DNA of 64,000 nucleotides from Marisa cornuarietis (Eukaryota > Mollusca > Gastropoda > Architaenioglossa > Ampullariidae), in assembly GCA_004794655.1 (NCBI GenBank), contig SMMW01000559.1, forward strand, positions 1,178,001 through 1,242,000, in the 5' to 3' direction. The position numbers and the translations under genes were made by a program. A model generated the notes under the pieces. It did no database searches and was not told the origin of the DNA. It worked only from the letters and a program-made list of their open reading frames with translations. How positions within the stretch are numbered: the first letter of the stretch is position 1; each line of letters begins with the position of its first letter. Shown piece by piece: positions 47,701 through 60,900 of the stretch.

Positions 47701-50700
47701 GTGTCTGATGGTTAGCCCTCTAAACAGTTTAAATGTGGGGATGCATTATTGTCTGCTGCCCTTTTTAATAGTCCAAGATATTTATGAGTTGTGGTTTAAA
47801 TCTATGGCTCTTAAATTCATAATTCAATCTGTGATAAAAGCAGAACAGAACCATGAATATTTAGGATAGTCTTGTCCACAGATCATATTGTCAGTAGATT
47901 TCTGGTATCTACATAATCACTATAACCAAAGCGAATAGACCACTTTGCATTAAAATGTTAAGACATATAACTGTTTGGTTATCACTGACAACATCACCTG
48001 TGCTGTTTAATATCTTCTTGGAGAACATCATGCACTAAGCTCTGCACGACCATCATACTTCCATTTCAAATGGTGGAAGACCAATCTGCAACCTACGCTT
48101 TGCAGATGACATAGATCTGTTAGCGGGTACTAACAAAGAACTGCAAGACCTCACCAATAGACTGACAGACAGCTCAAATGCTTATGGAATGGAGACCAGC
48201 ACTAAAATGAACAAAGTTATGATCAACAGCAACGGCAAAGCAGAGAACTATATGAATGGGTTACAGCTTGAAGAGGCAAGCAGCTTCAAATACTTGGGAA
48301 CCACCCTCTCCAAGGATGGCAACTCCACACCAGATATCTGCATCAGGATCACGACAGCAACAGCGGCAATGGCTAGGCTAGATAGGATCTGGCATAGCCA
48401 TAAGATAAGGTTCACTACCAATTACAAGCTTTACAAATCACTGGTAGTGCAGATCCTGCTGTACGGAAACAGAAAGGAGAATCCAGACATTCGAAAACAA
48501 GTGCCTGAGGAGGCTGCTCCGTATCTTATACAAAGAACATAGAACCAACGACTTTGTAAAAAAACAAGATTGCCACACTCGTAGGACACTAGAACCCTCT
48601 ACTATCAACAGTCAAGTGACGTAAGCTGGTCTTCTTTGGCCATGTGACCTGGCACGACACCCTGTCGAGGACTATCCTTCAAGGCACCTTGGAGGATGGC
48701 TGATGCCGCAGTGGCCAGAGGTATGAAGGTAAAAGACTGGACTAGTCATCTTGTACAGGACCTGCTCACTATCGCCCAAAACAGGCAAGAGTGGCAGGCC
48801 CTGTTAGCTGCCGAGTCTATTCATGTGCTTCCCCTCAACGACAGGTGCCGGTCATGGGATGACTGACTAACAACTTGGACAAAGAAAGAACTTTACCACT
48901 ACAGCATGTTACAGAAGACCAGCAGTTGATGAGAGACTTGAAAGTTATAGATAGATGAAAAACAAAAGGCCACAGGCAAGGTAAAGGAAGCTAGCAGGAA
49001 GTGCATGTCAAATAGAAAAACAAAGAGAAACAAAAAAGCTCAAAGCTAGCCCCCTTCAGCCAGTAAAGCAAAAGGACATCACTCTCTTTTTGAGGAATAA
49101 AGAGTTCCATAGCCTAGCTGTTGATGGGTAGGGGTTGGTGGGCAGTGGGGATGTTTCTGGCCTTGGCCCAATCAGGCCTCAAAAGTAACCGCCTGTTCCA
49201 GTCAAATGTACTAACCTAAAGGCTGCAGAGCCTCTCTTATGTTTTCATGTACGTCATACACTTATTTCAGAAAAAATCTGAGCAGGTGTGAAGTTTTGCA
49301 AGTCTACTCCAAGATGTGGTCAGTTTTTCAAGCTGCAATTTTAATTTTAATGACATTTCCTGATTGCATGGAGAGAAAAATTAAAACCTCTGAAATGCAA
49401 TCCTTTGAAAATTAAAGGGAAAACTTACATGAATCCATCCTAGAGTCACAAGGTCAAACTTGTCCTGGTAGAAAATGAGATCCTCTTCACCTTCCATGTC
49501 ACAGCTGTCAGGTGTCCCATGTTGCTGAGGGATGAACAGGTGAGTGATCTTGAAGGCACCACCAGACTTTAAAAAAAGGGCAACAATAATACAATTAAAT
49601 GTCAGCTTTAAGGAATTTTAAACAAGTAGAAACAGCATGACTCTACATGCTACAGCAAAATTCTACAAGTTGGTAGAAATTGCTACAAATGTCTTTGCAG
49701 AAATATACATCTTCTGAAGATTTGGCATTGCTTGTCCACATTACCTTATTGAATAAGAAATTATGTACATGGACTAAAATAAAATCTGGAACCCAGCATG
49801 TAAAAAAGGAGAATTCACCACTTTTCCACACAAGATGCCCATAGTCTCTGCACCTCGAGAGGTGTTATTTGCTGCAGCAGTCAAGAACTTTTTCATGAGG
49901 TCTGAAGGCACTACAACTTCCCGCAGAAGCCCAGTGCCTCCCCCAAACATTCCTGTGCTCATGAAGTGGTCCATAGGCTTGGTGCTTCGGTCCACACTGG
50001 GTGTTGGAGGTGTGTATGGTGGTGGAGGTACTGAGGGAATGCTTGGATCCCAAAAAATTAAAAAGAAATGTATCATATCGCAATCAAGTGACATAGTGAT
50101 TGAAAATTCTTTATCAGAAAGAATGGCAGTCATCAGGATCAGTAGTAACAGTCTACTGCATTGAAATAAAACTAACAGCAACTGGAAAAGAAAACCAATC
50201 AAGAATAAACATAAAAAAGTTGTTCTTGGATTTCTCTTTATTACCTGTTATTGCTGACACGATTCTTCTTCAGCTCTCTGTCAGGAAGAGTAGGTGTTGA
50301 TGCAGGCTGTAACAGAGAATCAGACCCTGAACTATATCCTTTTGCCATGCTGCTGCTGTCATCCTGCAAAGAGATGGGCAAAGGCACAGGTACAAGAAGG
50401 CCCCCATAGTTATCTGCTTGGTCTTTCTTGCGCTGCTGCTCAGCAAGTCGTTCTTCTTCTCGCAACTGCAGGCGGCGGTACTTTTCTTCCTGCTCTTGCA
50501 TCCACTGCTCCTCAGCCTCTGCTTGCAGTTTCCGGGCCAATGCTTCATCTTCACGCATCTGCTCTTCCTCAGCCAGTCTCCGCTTCTCTTCTTCCTTGGC
50601 AAGTTTCTCAAACTTCTTTCTCTGTGATCAAGGAAAAACTATAACAAAATAAGCAATTTTTCTCTTACTTTGCTTTTTTATGATAATATTTTTCAAGGCT

Positions 50701-53070
50701 GAATATTTATGATTCTCAATAGAAAATGCAGATGTTGAGCTGTCTTTTGAAATAAAGAGCAAACGTCAGTGACTCAGTATTTGTGTGATGCAGATATTTG
50801 CGTACATTCCTGACACACTCATATCATAAGAACTATAACAATAAGTAAAAATGGTAAGTGATGTACTTACTTCTGCGAGGCACGGTGTGGAAAAAGTAGG
50901 GAAATGATTTATGATAACTGTTACTTACAAAAATGCATGTCAGGAGAACAAATTTATAAATTTTTGTCATTTCTGACCTCTTCTTCTTGTCTCCTGGCCT
51001 CTTCTTCTGCATACCTCTTTTTGAGCTTTGATTTTATTTCTTCAGCTAAAGGAAACACCTTTTTCACTTTCTGGAAAAAAATAATGTTAATTTAGTCCTT
51101 GGAGTTGTAGCTGAAAGGGTGAGAAATGAAAGATGGCTGATAGAAACTTACTTTCCAGGTTTGAAAGGCATCTGTATATTAGTTCTTATTTAATAATAAT
51201 TGACTTTGTAGAGTGCATTTTTCCATGTATAGGTGAGCTCAATGCACTGTGCACAAAAGGCTTCACACAAACCGACAGTCAACCATACAATAAAAATACA
51301 AGTGTCAGCAACTGGATGGTAGCAAACAGCAAACATAAAGAAAATGCATGGATGCAGATGAACAACTTAGGAGTGAGCAGAAGAGTTTGCTCTCTTTTTT
51401 CATTCTTTTTTGCTCTTTTTTATTTCCTCAAGAGACTTCAGTGGCTGTTACCTCTTTTTATAAGCATTAGTCTTTAAGATCCATCTGTATACATCATGGT
51501 TTTCAGTTGTTATGTACATCAAGAACCTAAACAATGCCACTTACAATAAATTATGTCGTCACCTAATAGAGTACCAATGACCTCTTGCCATCAAACATAG
51601 AGAGTATACAATTGGGATGCAGATGTTGTGTGCCTCTAAATGAAAATTAGACCACCACACTGACTTCTTTTGCATAGCTGCAATGCTATAAGTAAAGTGT
51701 AGCTTTTTATTGTAATTCTGTTGTAATAAACATCATTCATAAGTTCAAGGCACTGTCTCAATTAAAATAATTCAACATTATAAAGAAACTAGATGCAGAG
51801 GAAAGAGAGATTCCATTTGTTTAAAAAAAGCTTTTAGTATTTATCACCAGCAACCCAGAAAGAAAACACAACAATATTTAAAAGCATGATCTGCTTATAT
51901 GCACCGCTCTGATCTTGCTTACAGTAAGCAGAAGTGCACTATATCTGAAACAATTAAATATTTGGCAAGTTTAATGGCACACTCATAAATAATGTTGTTT
52001 TACCCTTTTAAATTCTTGCACATCTCCTGGTGGTGAAGACATTTTGTAGTCTGGATGCATTGGGAGTTTTTCCACAAACAGACTAGAAGAACAATTAAAC
52101 CAAACATAATTAACCTATTTGTAGTTGAGAATACGAGTACATAAAAGAAATTATGCCAGTAACAATAGTAAGTATAATTTTGAAAGTTCGTGCTTATAAT
52201 CAAACTGTCACTTTTGTCTCAAATTTTAAAATTTATAAAACAAATTAGTATAATTATTTAATAACAAGCCTATTTTATGACTGCATGCAAATAATGATAT
52301 GCTGAAACACCACCTGCTGTAAATTTTGTATGTGAAAGTGTGTATGCATTGGGGAAGAAGGGAAAGGGGGTCACTTGGTGTTTTAACTTCTATGTGGACC
52401 CAGCAACTAAGGCTATATCGTGGAAAAATAATGTTCTCTATAAAATGCTGCCATGTGTAGAGAAAGAACAGCTAGTGTGCATAAGACAAGATTTAAATTC
52501 AGGGGAGCAGATCCTCACTGTGTTTGCATATGAACACATTATTTAAATATAATCCCACTGTCCTGCATGAAAGTATGTGAACTGCAAATTCTTATAGAGA
52601 TCCAGACACTTTACCAGTGGATTCGACACCTGTGTTAAGATTTCCCTTAAGCTTTATAATAGTGCTGATATATTTGTCTCTTAAAGTTTGGGATTTTAAA
52701 GAAGCTACAGAGTGATTGACAGGCTCTCAACACTGTAACAAAAATATAAGGTGGAATAAAGAATAAAAACTGTAGGTACAAGTTAATGGTGGTAAAAGAT
52801 GATGGAAGTAAAAAAAAAATGAGGAAAATATAATGTACAGTCAACGTGACCAAATCATACATACGTGATAAATTTGGAGTAGAGAATAAAAGCACTCTCC
52901 AAGTTTCCTTCATCACAATACATATTAGCCATACGTAGCATCTCTCTGCCAGAACGAAAGTATAGCTTTGGAGGAATCGTTCTATCCACCTCCACTTGAG
53001 ATCCATAGTCACACAACGCACGTACTTTTCCTCCTGGATCTCGGATGCTAGCAAACTTATTCACTGCCAT
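44737..53070 (-). CDS. STAMBP: STAMBP (AMSH), K63-specific JAMM deubiquitinase
   Basis: Exons in transcript order: 53070-52865, 52082-52004, 51070-50978, 50621-50245, 50041-49819, 49566-49429, 46918-46806, 46629-46530, 44799-44737; 1392 bases, 463 residues (human 424). Residues 1-126 form the USP8/MIT-like N-terminal domain ([20 protein letters not shown]). A long charged coiled coil follows ([17 protein letters not shown]). PSVDRSTKP (266-274) matches the STAM SH3-binding motif Px(V/I)(D/N)RxxKP. The MPN+ domain has E317, H372, H374, S382 and D385 ([17 protein letters not shown]), the full zinc-binding set, so it should be active. It trims K63-linked ubiquitin from receptors at ESCRT-0 on endosomes. 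The ATG follows an acceptor (TTTGTAG) by two bases, so a non-coding first exon lies upstream, probably ending at 53650. Confidence 0.93.
45072..45131 (-). CDS. Candidate 20-codon cassette exon of STAMBP
   Basis: Within the last STAMBP intron a 60-base open segment has a strong acceptor (GTTTTCTTTTAAG) and a perfect donor (GTAAGTAAG). It encodes [20 protein letters not shown] and is phase 0 on both sides, as are the flanking STAMBP exons, so it could be included without changing frame between PPLFE and NSGHARIV. Vertebrate STAMBP has no such insert. It may instead be a chance pair of splice-like sites. Confidence 0.4.
46190..46400 (-). mobile_element. tRNA-derived SINE, copy 2
   Basis: Read on the minus strand from 46400: GGCGGCCAGTGGTGCAACAG, TTAGCACCTGTCACC, then B-box-like GGGTTCAGTTCTCG, TTTACAGGGCTGGCTGCCTT and the core CATGATATAGCCTTAGTTGC. 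This is the best-preserved copy of the family first seen at 653-850. It sits in the last STAMBP intron in sense orientation. Confidence 0.8.
47970..48900 (+). mobile_element. 5'-truncated endonuclease/RT-type LINE
   Basis: The plus strand encodes [20 protein letters not shown] with the RT active site FADD (48099-48110), then a block with [24 protein letters not shown] and VVQILLYG, and in shifted frames [19 protein letters not shown], [17 protein letters not shown] and a final CRSWDD before a stop near 48866. These are the usual last blocks of the LINE family whose ends read GHVTRHDSLCKT. Frameshifts and loss of the 5' two thirds make it inactive. It is antisense in the STAMBP intron between 46919 and 49428; differs from the 37.7-kb element in sequence. 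Confidence 0.82.
51190..51400 (+). repeat. Dispersed repeat family B, copy 2
   Basis: TTTGTAGAGTGCATTTTTCC, AGCTCAATGCACTGTGCACA and CCGACAGTCAACCATACAAT line up in order with the copy at 23310-23540. It lies in the STAMBP intron between exons 2 and 3. No reading frame is kept. Confidence 0.6.
52345..52545 (-). mobile_element. tRNA-derived SINE, copy 3 (diverged)
   Basis: The plus-strand string CCCAGCAACTAAGGCTATAT followed by CGTGG is the reverse complement of the SINE core at 650-850 and 46.2 kb. The remainder aligns only weakly and the A and B boxes are badly decayed, so this is an older copy. It lies in STAMBP intron 1. Confidence 0.6.
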
Positions 53071-54900
53071 ATCTACAAACAGAATAAAGCCTATAGTGAG
53101 ACGGAAAGAAATGAAAAACGAAGCAAAAGATGACTAGCTATTAATTAAATTATCTCTTTTTTTAACTTATGCCAAGGAAACATGCAAGGTGCCAATTTTT
53201 AAACAATTTAACAAAATAAGCCAAAATATCTATTTTAAAAAAACAAACCAACTTTCATTAGTATGTGTACTGCAAAAGTATGAATATTTATTACTTTTTT
53301 ATGCAAACTGATACAGAATGGTAACTACTTACTCAGTCAAAAGGCACAGAGCAGAATTAATCACAAATTCATATGACTGTGACTATATCGAGATGTGTGA
53401 CCACGAACTTGTGGTGTGACTCAGTCTACGAGTCTCTGGCGATAGATGTCATAACGGCCCATTAATTTTTCGGCTGAGAATATGTAATAGATAACGAATA
53501 CGAATAACTGGCAGATATTTGATAAATTAATGTATCTAGCTTATATCCATTTCATACATGAAAATTTGACTTCGAGTCAGAAAGGAATTCCAATACGAAC
53601 AGCAAGTCGTCTGCTTTCTGCTGACGGAAGTTTGCAGACGTTTACTTACACATTTCCGGTATGATACTCTTCACTAATATTGTTTATATTACGAAATCTT
53701 TTTAGAATCATCTTCTGCTCCAAAATAATTAGTATCAATAAATCGTCGATTCAGTTGTTAAACTTTTTGTTTTCTTGTGGTCATATTAAAAACAGAATTT
53801 AAAAAAAATTGCTAAAATTCAGAGGAGCTCGCCATGGTATTTGATCGCTCGATTTTGTTACTGGATGGTTTCCGAGACCTCGACCTTTCATGAAATATTG
53901 GAAACAAGCAGCCCGATCACTATATATAAAGTCCCGGTCGTGCTAAGCGATGAATTTAAGCATTTTTAAATGTTCATATTATTGAAGCGATGATACTTCT
54001 GCAGTTCAGGTGAGTCTAAAACAGTTAAAAGTGGTGCAGCGTGAGGTGTGTCAAGTTCTGTGTGTATGTTACGTGTGTTTTGTCCTGGTGATCCGATTCA
54101 TTCAGTCTTCGCTTTTGTCCGGTTGAGAAAAGCAGACACTAGTGGATGTCATATCTAGATCATTGTAAGATAATCGGAAATCAGAAATATAACTTAGATA
54201 TCTACGTTATTATTAAAGTTTTTACAGACACAACACTCTGATTATGGCATTACCAATGTATAAGAATGCTATGTCCAATTAAAAAGGGGCTGGGGTGGGG
54301 GAGACAACATAGCACCACTAGGTTGAGCCAGGCAAATAACATGAGTTCATCCAAGTCAAGCAGATGTTCAGAATAAAGGGCCACAGTAACTGCTGTCTGA
54401 AGCTGGAAACAAAAAACCCAGACTGGCATGAAGAGTTAAACGTTTTGCTCAGTTTGAAGACATCCGTAGTTTGAACGCCCCTAACTCCCGAAACAAAGAT
54501 GAGTCCCAGAGACCACCAGTATAGCTGTACAACTGCTTAGGGTGTACAGTATTTTAAAAAATACACAGTCATTAGCAAACCAGTCAAGCTGTAGCATGAA
54601 GGACCACTATAGCCAAGTCATTAAGCAAACTCATAAAAAGGAATTACTAGAATCATCTGATATTTGAAACAAGAACATCTTTCATTAGTTTCCACCACTA
54701 CTGAAATCTATGCATACTTTGTGATGACATAGAATGAGGAATAATTACGGGGCTATTTTGTGGCACCTGCTGATCTATAGATCAAGAGAATAACTGTAGT
54801 CATTTTAGAACACATTCTTTATGAGATTATATTGAGTTGATTTTTGTTTCCATTATTGTTTTTCTAGTAGTTTGTAATTTTGTATTATTTTGAGTGAAAT
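53071..54900. promoter_or_regulatory. Head-to-head promoter region of STAMBP and FAM13
   Basis: On the minus side a donor GTAAGT (53649-53644) after CCGGAAATGT marks the likely end of the STAMBP non-coding exon 1. On the plus side a TATA box, CTATATATAAAG (about 53921-53932), is followed about 80 bases later by CAG|GTGAGT (54009-54014), a strong donor for a FAM13 non-coding exon; the acceptor TGTTTTTCTAG (about 54868) sits 32 bases before the FAM13 ATG. So both genes likely start within roughly 300 bases of each other. The 54.0-54.87 kb intron has nothing recognised. Confidence 0.55.
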
Positions 54901-57900
54901 ATGTCTTTATGGGCCAAAGGTTTTCTTGATCTCATCAGCATTGATGTTCCAGATTTGAGCAATGAGCTGATGAGCAAAATGCCCAAGTTTGTCAGCCCAC
55001 GAACTGGGCGCAAAGTCATAGAGTCACCAAATAAAACTTTTGGGGTTCCTTTAGATGAACTTCTCCGTCAGTCACCAGCTGAATCTGGAACTGTACCAGC
55101 AGCTGTCAAGAGGATATGTGAACACATTTACAAACATGGTAAGCTTGGGTAATGTTCCTAATACAGTTTTGATCACTAAATCTTTTGGGAAGTTAGGTTT
55201 CCTGATTCCTTAAAATGAACAATCCTGATCAAATACATTTGTCACATTTTTATTTAAATAATAAAAATCCAGCTATATTAATATGCAAAAGCAGTGTATA
55301 TTTTAATTGTTTCTAATCAGGTTTTCTACCCTAGTAGCAATGTTTCTGATCAGCATCTTTGTGAAAGAGACATTTAGACAGATACCAGTTGTCCTTCTCA
55401 AATGCATGTCTTTCAAAACTCAGTTTTGTTTGAACTAAGCAACATAACTGTATGGTCTTTTTTATTTTTATCAGGAGTTGACCAGGAAGGAATCTTCAGA
55501 GTCAGTGGTAGTGCCAGGGCTATGGATAAACTTAAGACATCATTCAATGTAACTGGCGATGCAGATCTTGAAGGAGAGGCAGATATTATGGCTGTTGCAG
55601 GATTACTGAAACTTTTTCTTAGAGAGCTTCCAGATTCCCTCATACCAGAACATCTGACACAGGAATTTATTGCTATTGAAACAGGTGAACACAGAAAACA
55701 TTTATTTGAAAAATTATTATGATAGAACATTTAGAGAAAGAACATTGATAATTCTAGAATAAATAGAATTTTTCATCAAATTATTGGAAAAATCAGGTAG
55801 ATGGAAGTGTTCTAGATATGTGAATAATGTGGGGTATATTTGCATAATGGAAGCATTTTTATTTAAATTTGCAAGATAGACTTATTTAACCAGTCATTCA
55901 TAGTTAAAAAATATTTGCCAACAATGTACCTGAATTTAATTACATTGTTGCCCTCATGTATTTTATGTTAGATGCATGCTTGATGCAAATGAGACTTTCA
56001 TATGGCTCGGACCACAATTTTTTGTTTGTCTTTTATGTTTTTTTTCCTGGTGTCTTACGTCACAGAATTTATTATAGCCTGTTGTCTCATTCATTAGGAA
56101 AATCCAACGAACAAGACTACATACTTAGACTAAGATCACGACTGCACAGCTTGCCTGAAGAGAATGGATTGCTGTTGAAGTACATAGTGTCATTTCTAGT
56201 GGCTGTTTGTCATCATCAAGCAGCCAACAAAATGAGCCCAATGGCACTTGCAATTGTGTTTGGGCCAAACATTTTTAGGTGAGATGTAAGCTTATTTATT
56301 CAACTGCTCTTTGGGTTTAGACACCAAATAATGTCATTTTCTTTGGCATATTTATCTTGCTAAAAAGCTAACTTTAATGCAGTTTGGTTTTAAAGAAGCA
56401 TATTTCAATGCAGTTGTCGAGTATGACTCTTTTGTGGGTGGATGTGTGTGAGTAAGTAAGTGAAAAAAAGAGAGTTTACTTATGCGTGTATATGTGTGTT
56501 TATTTGTTTACATACCACTTTGTCAGTTGGTTTTTATAAGAACAGGTCTGTTGCAGATGTGGTGATGGGATTTCAGGCTTGAAAGATCAGGGTACCATTA
56601 ATTTGATAGTTGCAAAATTCATCTCCAACTACACTGAGCTCTTCAGAGAAGAAGATGAGCAAGATCCTGTAGAGGCATGGGTATGTAAACATGCATGTTC
56701 TTTTGTTTGTTTGTTTGTTTGTTTTTCTTGGGGGGGAGTTGTTAGACTTCTGGATTGTCTGCTTACAGGGTAAAGTATCAAGTAGCTCAATCATTAGCCA
56801 CAAAGCATAAATGATAAGATTGCTGCTGTCTTTAAGTTATTTGAGGTGTAGTAGAAATAAATTTATTGTCATACATCTAAATTGCATATCATTTCTTATG
56901 GTAATTTTGGAAATTATAATTTTTAATGGGTGTGATATGAGAAGTAACTGCTGCAAAAATTGATTTTATTTTTGTGTCCTGTTGTATCTCTTAGGGTACA
57001 TTGAAGGTGTTATTTTGGGGACATAATCCTGTGCAAATACAAAGTAAAGAAATTGTTTGCATGATGTGCACAGATTAGTGCTAGTTAACTTAAAGCTATG
57101 AAAATATTCTGTCATGTAGTTTGATGGTCTTTGGTATTGCCAGAAAGATTAATGTAAAGGTTTGCGAAGACAAAGATTATGTCCTGACCAAGTTAAAATT
57201 CTAGTTGTTGCTCCTCCTCTTGTTGAAGTAGAATGCCTGTTGATCCTGGGAAGAATGGTCAGTGTATGGTACATTTCTAAGGTAGAATATTTCTAAACAA
57301 GTTCATTCTGTGGCAAACAGATAAGTGGTGAGATCCCAGAAAGAGACCCATCATATGATTGAGCTCTAAAATTATAATTATGTGTGGAGCTTCTTTAGAG
57401 AAAAATGTTTTCCATCTTGACCTCAGACTGCAAAAGTCAAGAAGACTCCACCACCTCGTCCACCACCACCACAGATTGTCACATCGTCTCTATCTTCAAC
57501 TACTGCGGAGTTAAGGCCTGTTCCATCACCCAGAAAGGTACAGCAGGATGAAAGGGATGCTAGTTTCATTGTTCACAACCAGTATATATATATATACTTA
57601 AATATTGTGCAAAAATGATTGTGACATCTGTAAAAGTCCATGATGAATATGACATGAGATTTTCATATTCATGAAATAAATAAAATGAAAGGCACATGTT
57701 GCTTAAAAAATATTTGGTGAAAAAGAAGGAATAAAAGTTGATGTAGCCATTGCCTCTGTTTACATTCTAGCACCATGGGTCTGCACACTATGATAGCAAG
57801 CGTTATCAAGATGGTGGTTTGATGGAGACAGAGAATGATGCTGGTGCTGACACACCACATAGTCATGACAGTGACCATGCCCAACAGTCACCTCACTTCA

Positions 57901-60900
57901 GTGATGATGACACAAATGGAAGGTTATCACCTTTCATCCTTGAAAGGTCAGCATGTACCTGAAAAATATGTACTCCATATCTGCTTTGAAGAGAAGAAAA
58001 TTAACTATGTCAGAAAATAGTTTGCAGGTTTTATAGTGCATTTAAAAGTTTGTTATTTATTATTTGATTCATTGTATTTCGTTTTTAAGACAGAATGGTC
58101 TTTTTTGTAGACCATGTAAAATCAACTTTAATTATTTTGGCTTATTCCAGTGAAAGCCACAGCATTATTGAGTCACCAATGGCTACAGCAAGAACTTCAG
58201 AGTAAGTTATTTTGATATTTTGTCCTTGGTTTAGTGCTGAAATTTTCTTCTTTGCCTCTCTTCTCTGTCATTATCCCTCTAAATGATTTTTTTCCCAGTC
58301 ATCATACATAATAACAGTCTTGTAACCAGGCCCATTCTTAGCCCCCGCAGGGCCCGAGGCATGGGGCATGTGTGGGGCCCTCGACGCCACGATTGCCAAG
58401 GTTTTAGTTGGGATCTAAAGACACTCAAAAGCGCAGGGCCCTAGGCAGATGCCTCGCCTGCCTGTCCCTAATCACGGACCTGCTTGTCACAGTGATGCTG
58501 GGTCAGAATTTCGTGAAAATACTCAATTTAAAACCAGTTTCACCATGCTGGCATAGAAATGTTTTTACGTTTTGCTTGTCTCTCCACTAGTAATTTAAGA
58601 TGTGTTTACATAAAACAGATATATTACTTTTTAGGTTTAGGATAAATACTGATTTTGAGCCAAACAAAATTCTTTCTGCAGACTTGTTCAGAGAACCATC
58701 TGTGATGCCATCTCAGACCGACTATTTGGGGATGAATTAGGAATAGGACAAGGTAAGAAGCTTCATATGTTAGCCTGATGGTATCTTCTAAGCCCACTCC
58801 TTGCTTGAGGAGGCTATTTTAAAATGTGTCATTTCAAAATTAAGAGAAAATTGTCTCCTCGAAACTGCTTACAATTCTCAAAATACAACAAGCTTCCCAT
58901 TTTAGAGGATTTGCATGTTTGTGTAGACCTGGTGAACATAAATTTGTCCTAGAAACAACTAAAACCAGGTGGTCTTTATGACAAGCTATTATTACATTCT
59001 GCAGCAGAAAATGACATAGATATTCTTGTTTTCAGCCTCCCTTCAGCCAATAAAGTCTCCAGAAACTGCAACCAGTGAACACAAGTAAGAATATTTGATG
59101 GTTGACAAATAATTTTCTGTTCTTATGTTTTAGAAAATTTGTAAGGTAAATATTGACCTTTCAAAAGTGCTTTTCAGTAGAATTGTATCAAACATTGAAT
59201 TTGGTAAGTAGCAGTCAGGACTTGAACATATGTCTCTTGCATTTTTTACCAGCATCATTGCTCCTTCAAGTTCATTGTAAATGACAGTATTTTTTTTTCC
59301 TGGTTCACTCTCATAAAACTGACTGGCTTTTTTTTCTGACAAGTTGGATATTTCTTCTTCTTGTACAGTTCATCAGCATCTAATGTTCCTTCATTTTAGA
59401 CTAGACGGTCTGGCGACATCTGTCCGTGCCAAAGTGGAAATGTATGAGAGGAAAAACAGCTTGTCAGATTGCAGCACATCTGAGTCATCCTCTAATCTTC
59501 CTCAGAATGGTCATGTTGGAAATGATCATGCAAAGGTATGCTTGCCTTCATTGAGCTTACTTTAAAAATCTACTTAGTCATTTATGACATTCTTTTACTG
59601 CTGACTTTGCATAAATATTTAAAGGAACGAGTATCAAATATTGGAGGAAAAGTTTTTCAAGGCATCTTCTCTTTTTCTAAAGATTCTTGATGAAGCATTT
59701 GTTATGACTACATTTTGAATAAGTCATTGATTCTGCAAATATGTTTACTTAAATTTTACATCATGATGTGGTGTGGACATATCATATCTCTTGCCATGTT
59801 AGTCTGGATTGATATGAAATATTTATTTGTATTATGCAGTTTGGCTGCATTTCTGAAGTATTTGTTCATGGTACTAGGATTGAGCAGAAAAGGAAAAACT
59901 GAACATAAAAGAAAATAACAAAAAATAATGAAGATATTGTTAATTCTTGAAATTGATTTCTTCCGGAAAAGAAAATGCTGTTGTGCAGGCAGAAGTTTGC
60001 TTGTGCCTACTGCTTGGAATTTGAATATGATTTTGTATCAGTTGTAAAAATATTATAGGAGAAAATCAGTCATGATACTTGTTCAGCTAAATTTTAATGA
60101 TTTAGTTATATAGATGAAGGTCTACTTATGTAAAGAGAGTGGTTTACATTTCAGCAGTCTAAGGCAGATTTCCAAGAGCAAGAAAAAGCTGGTGGAGACT
60201 TTGATCAGGGGTATAATAATTCTTGTTCAAGATGACAGTGATTGGCTTAGTATCCAAATTTCTAAATGTTCTTTCAGTAGTACATCAGTAGCTATTGTGT
60301 GCAGCTTTTTCCTTATTAGTAGTACATTTCTAATGCACTGTTGCCTCACCAGGGAAATGCATTTAAGTGTTATAAGACTTTAATGCCTTACTTTGAAAGA
60401 GAGAGAGAATGAGTTTATTTATTTTTTTAATCATCTTAAAGAGAAAATCTCATGTTTGTAACTGAAAACATGCAAACTTAATCACTGCAATTCCTTATAT
60501 GTCTTATAAACTAACTGTACAGAAATGTATATTTATTTGGGTGTTTTTTTTTTCAGAATTTCTTCAGAAATGGCATTTGATGAGTTTGATAGGGACATGG
60601 ATATGCACAGCAAAGTAAGAGTTAAATAGTTACATAAATTTTTCTTTGAAGCAAATGAATTCATTGTGATGCTGCATATTAACTTCACTGGCTATGCAGC
60701 AGCAATAGATGTCAAGCAAACATGTTGGTAGTGAGCTTTGTAGCGCTTTGTGTGAAGAGTGCTCTTATGAGTGGGTGCGAGCGTGTGTGTATACATCTTC
60801 ACGTAACTGCGCTCGCGGCACTCTTCTACCTTTTTCAACAAAAAGGGCCGACCAACGATTTCCACATTTAATGTTAAACGAAAAAAGAATGAATGAATAA

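Noticed and set aside
50294..50652. Three overlapping plus frames rich in Ser, Leu and Cys
   Set aside because: Antisense of the Glu/Lys/Arg-rich coiled-coil exon of STAMBP.
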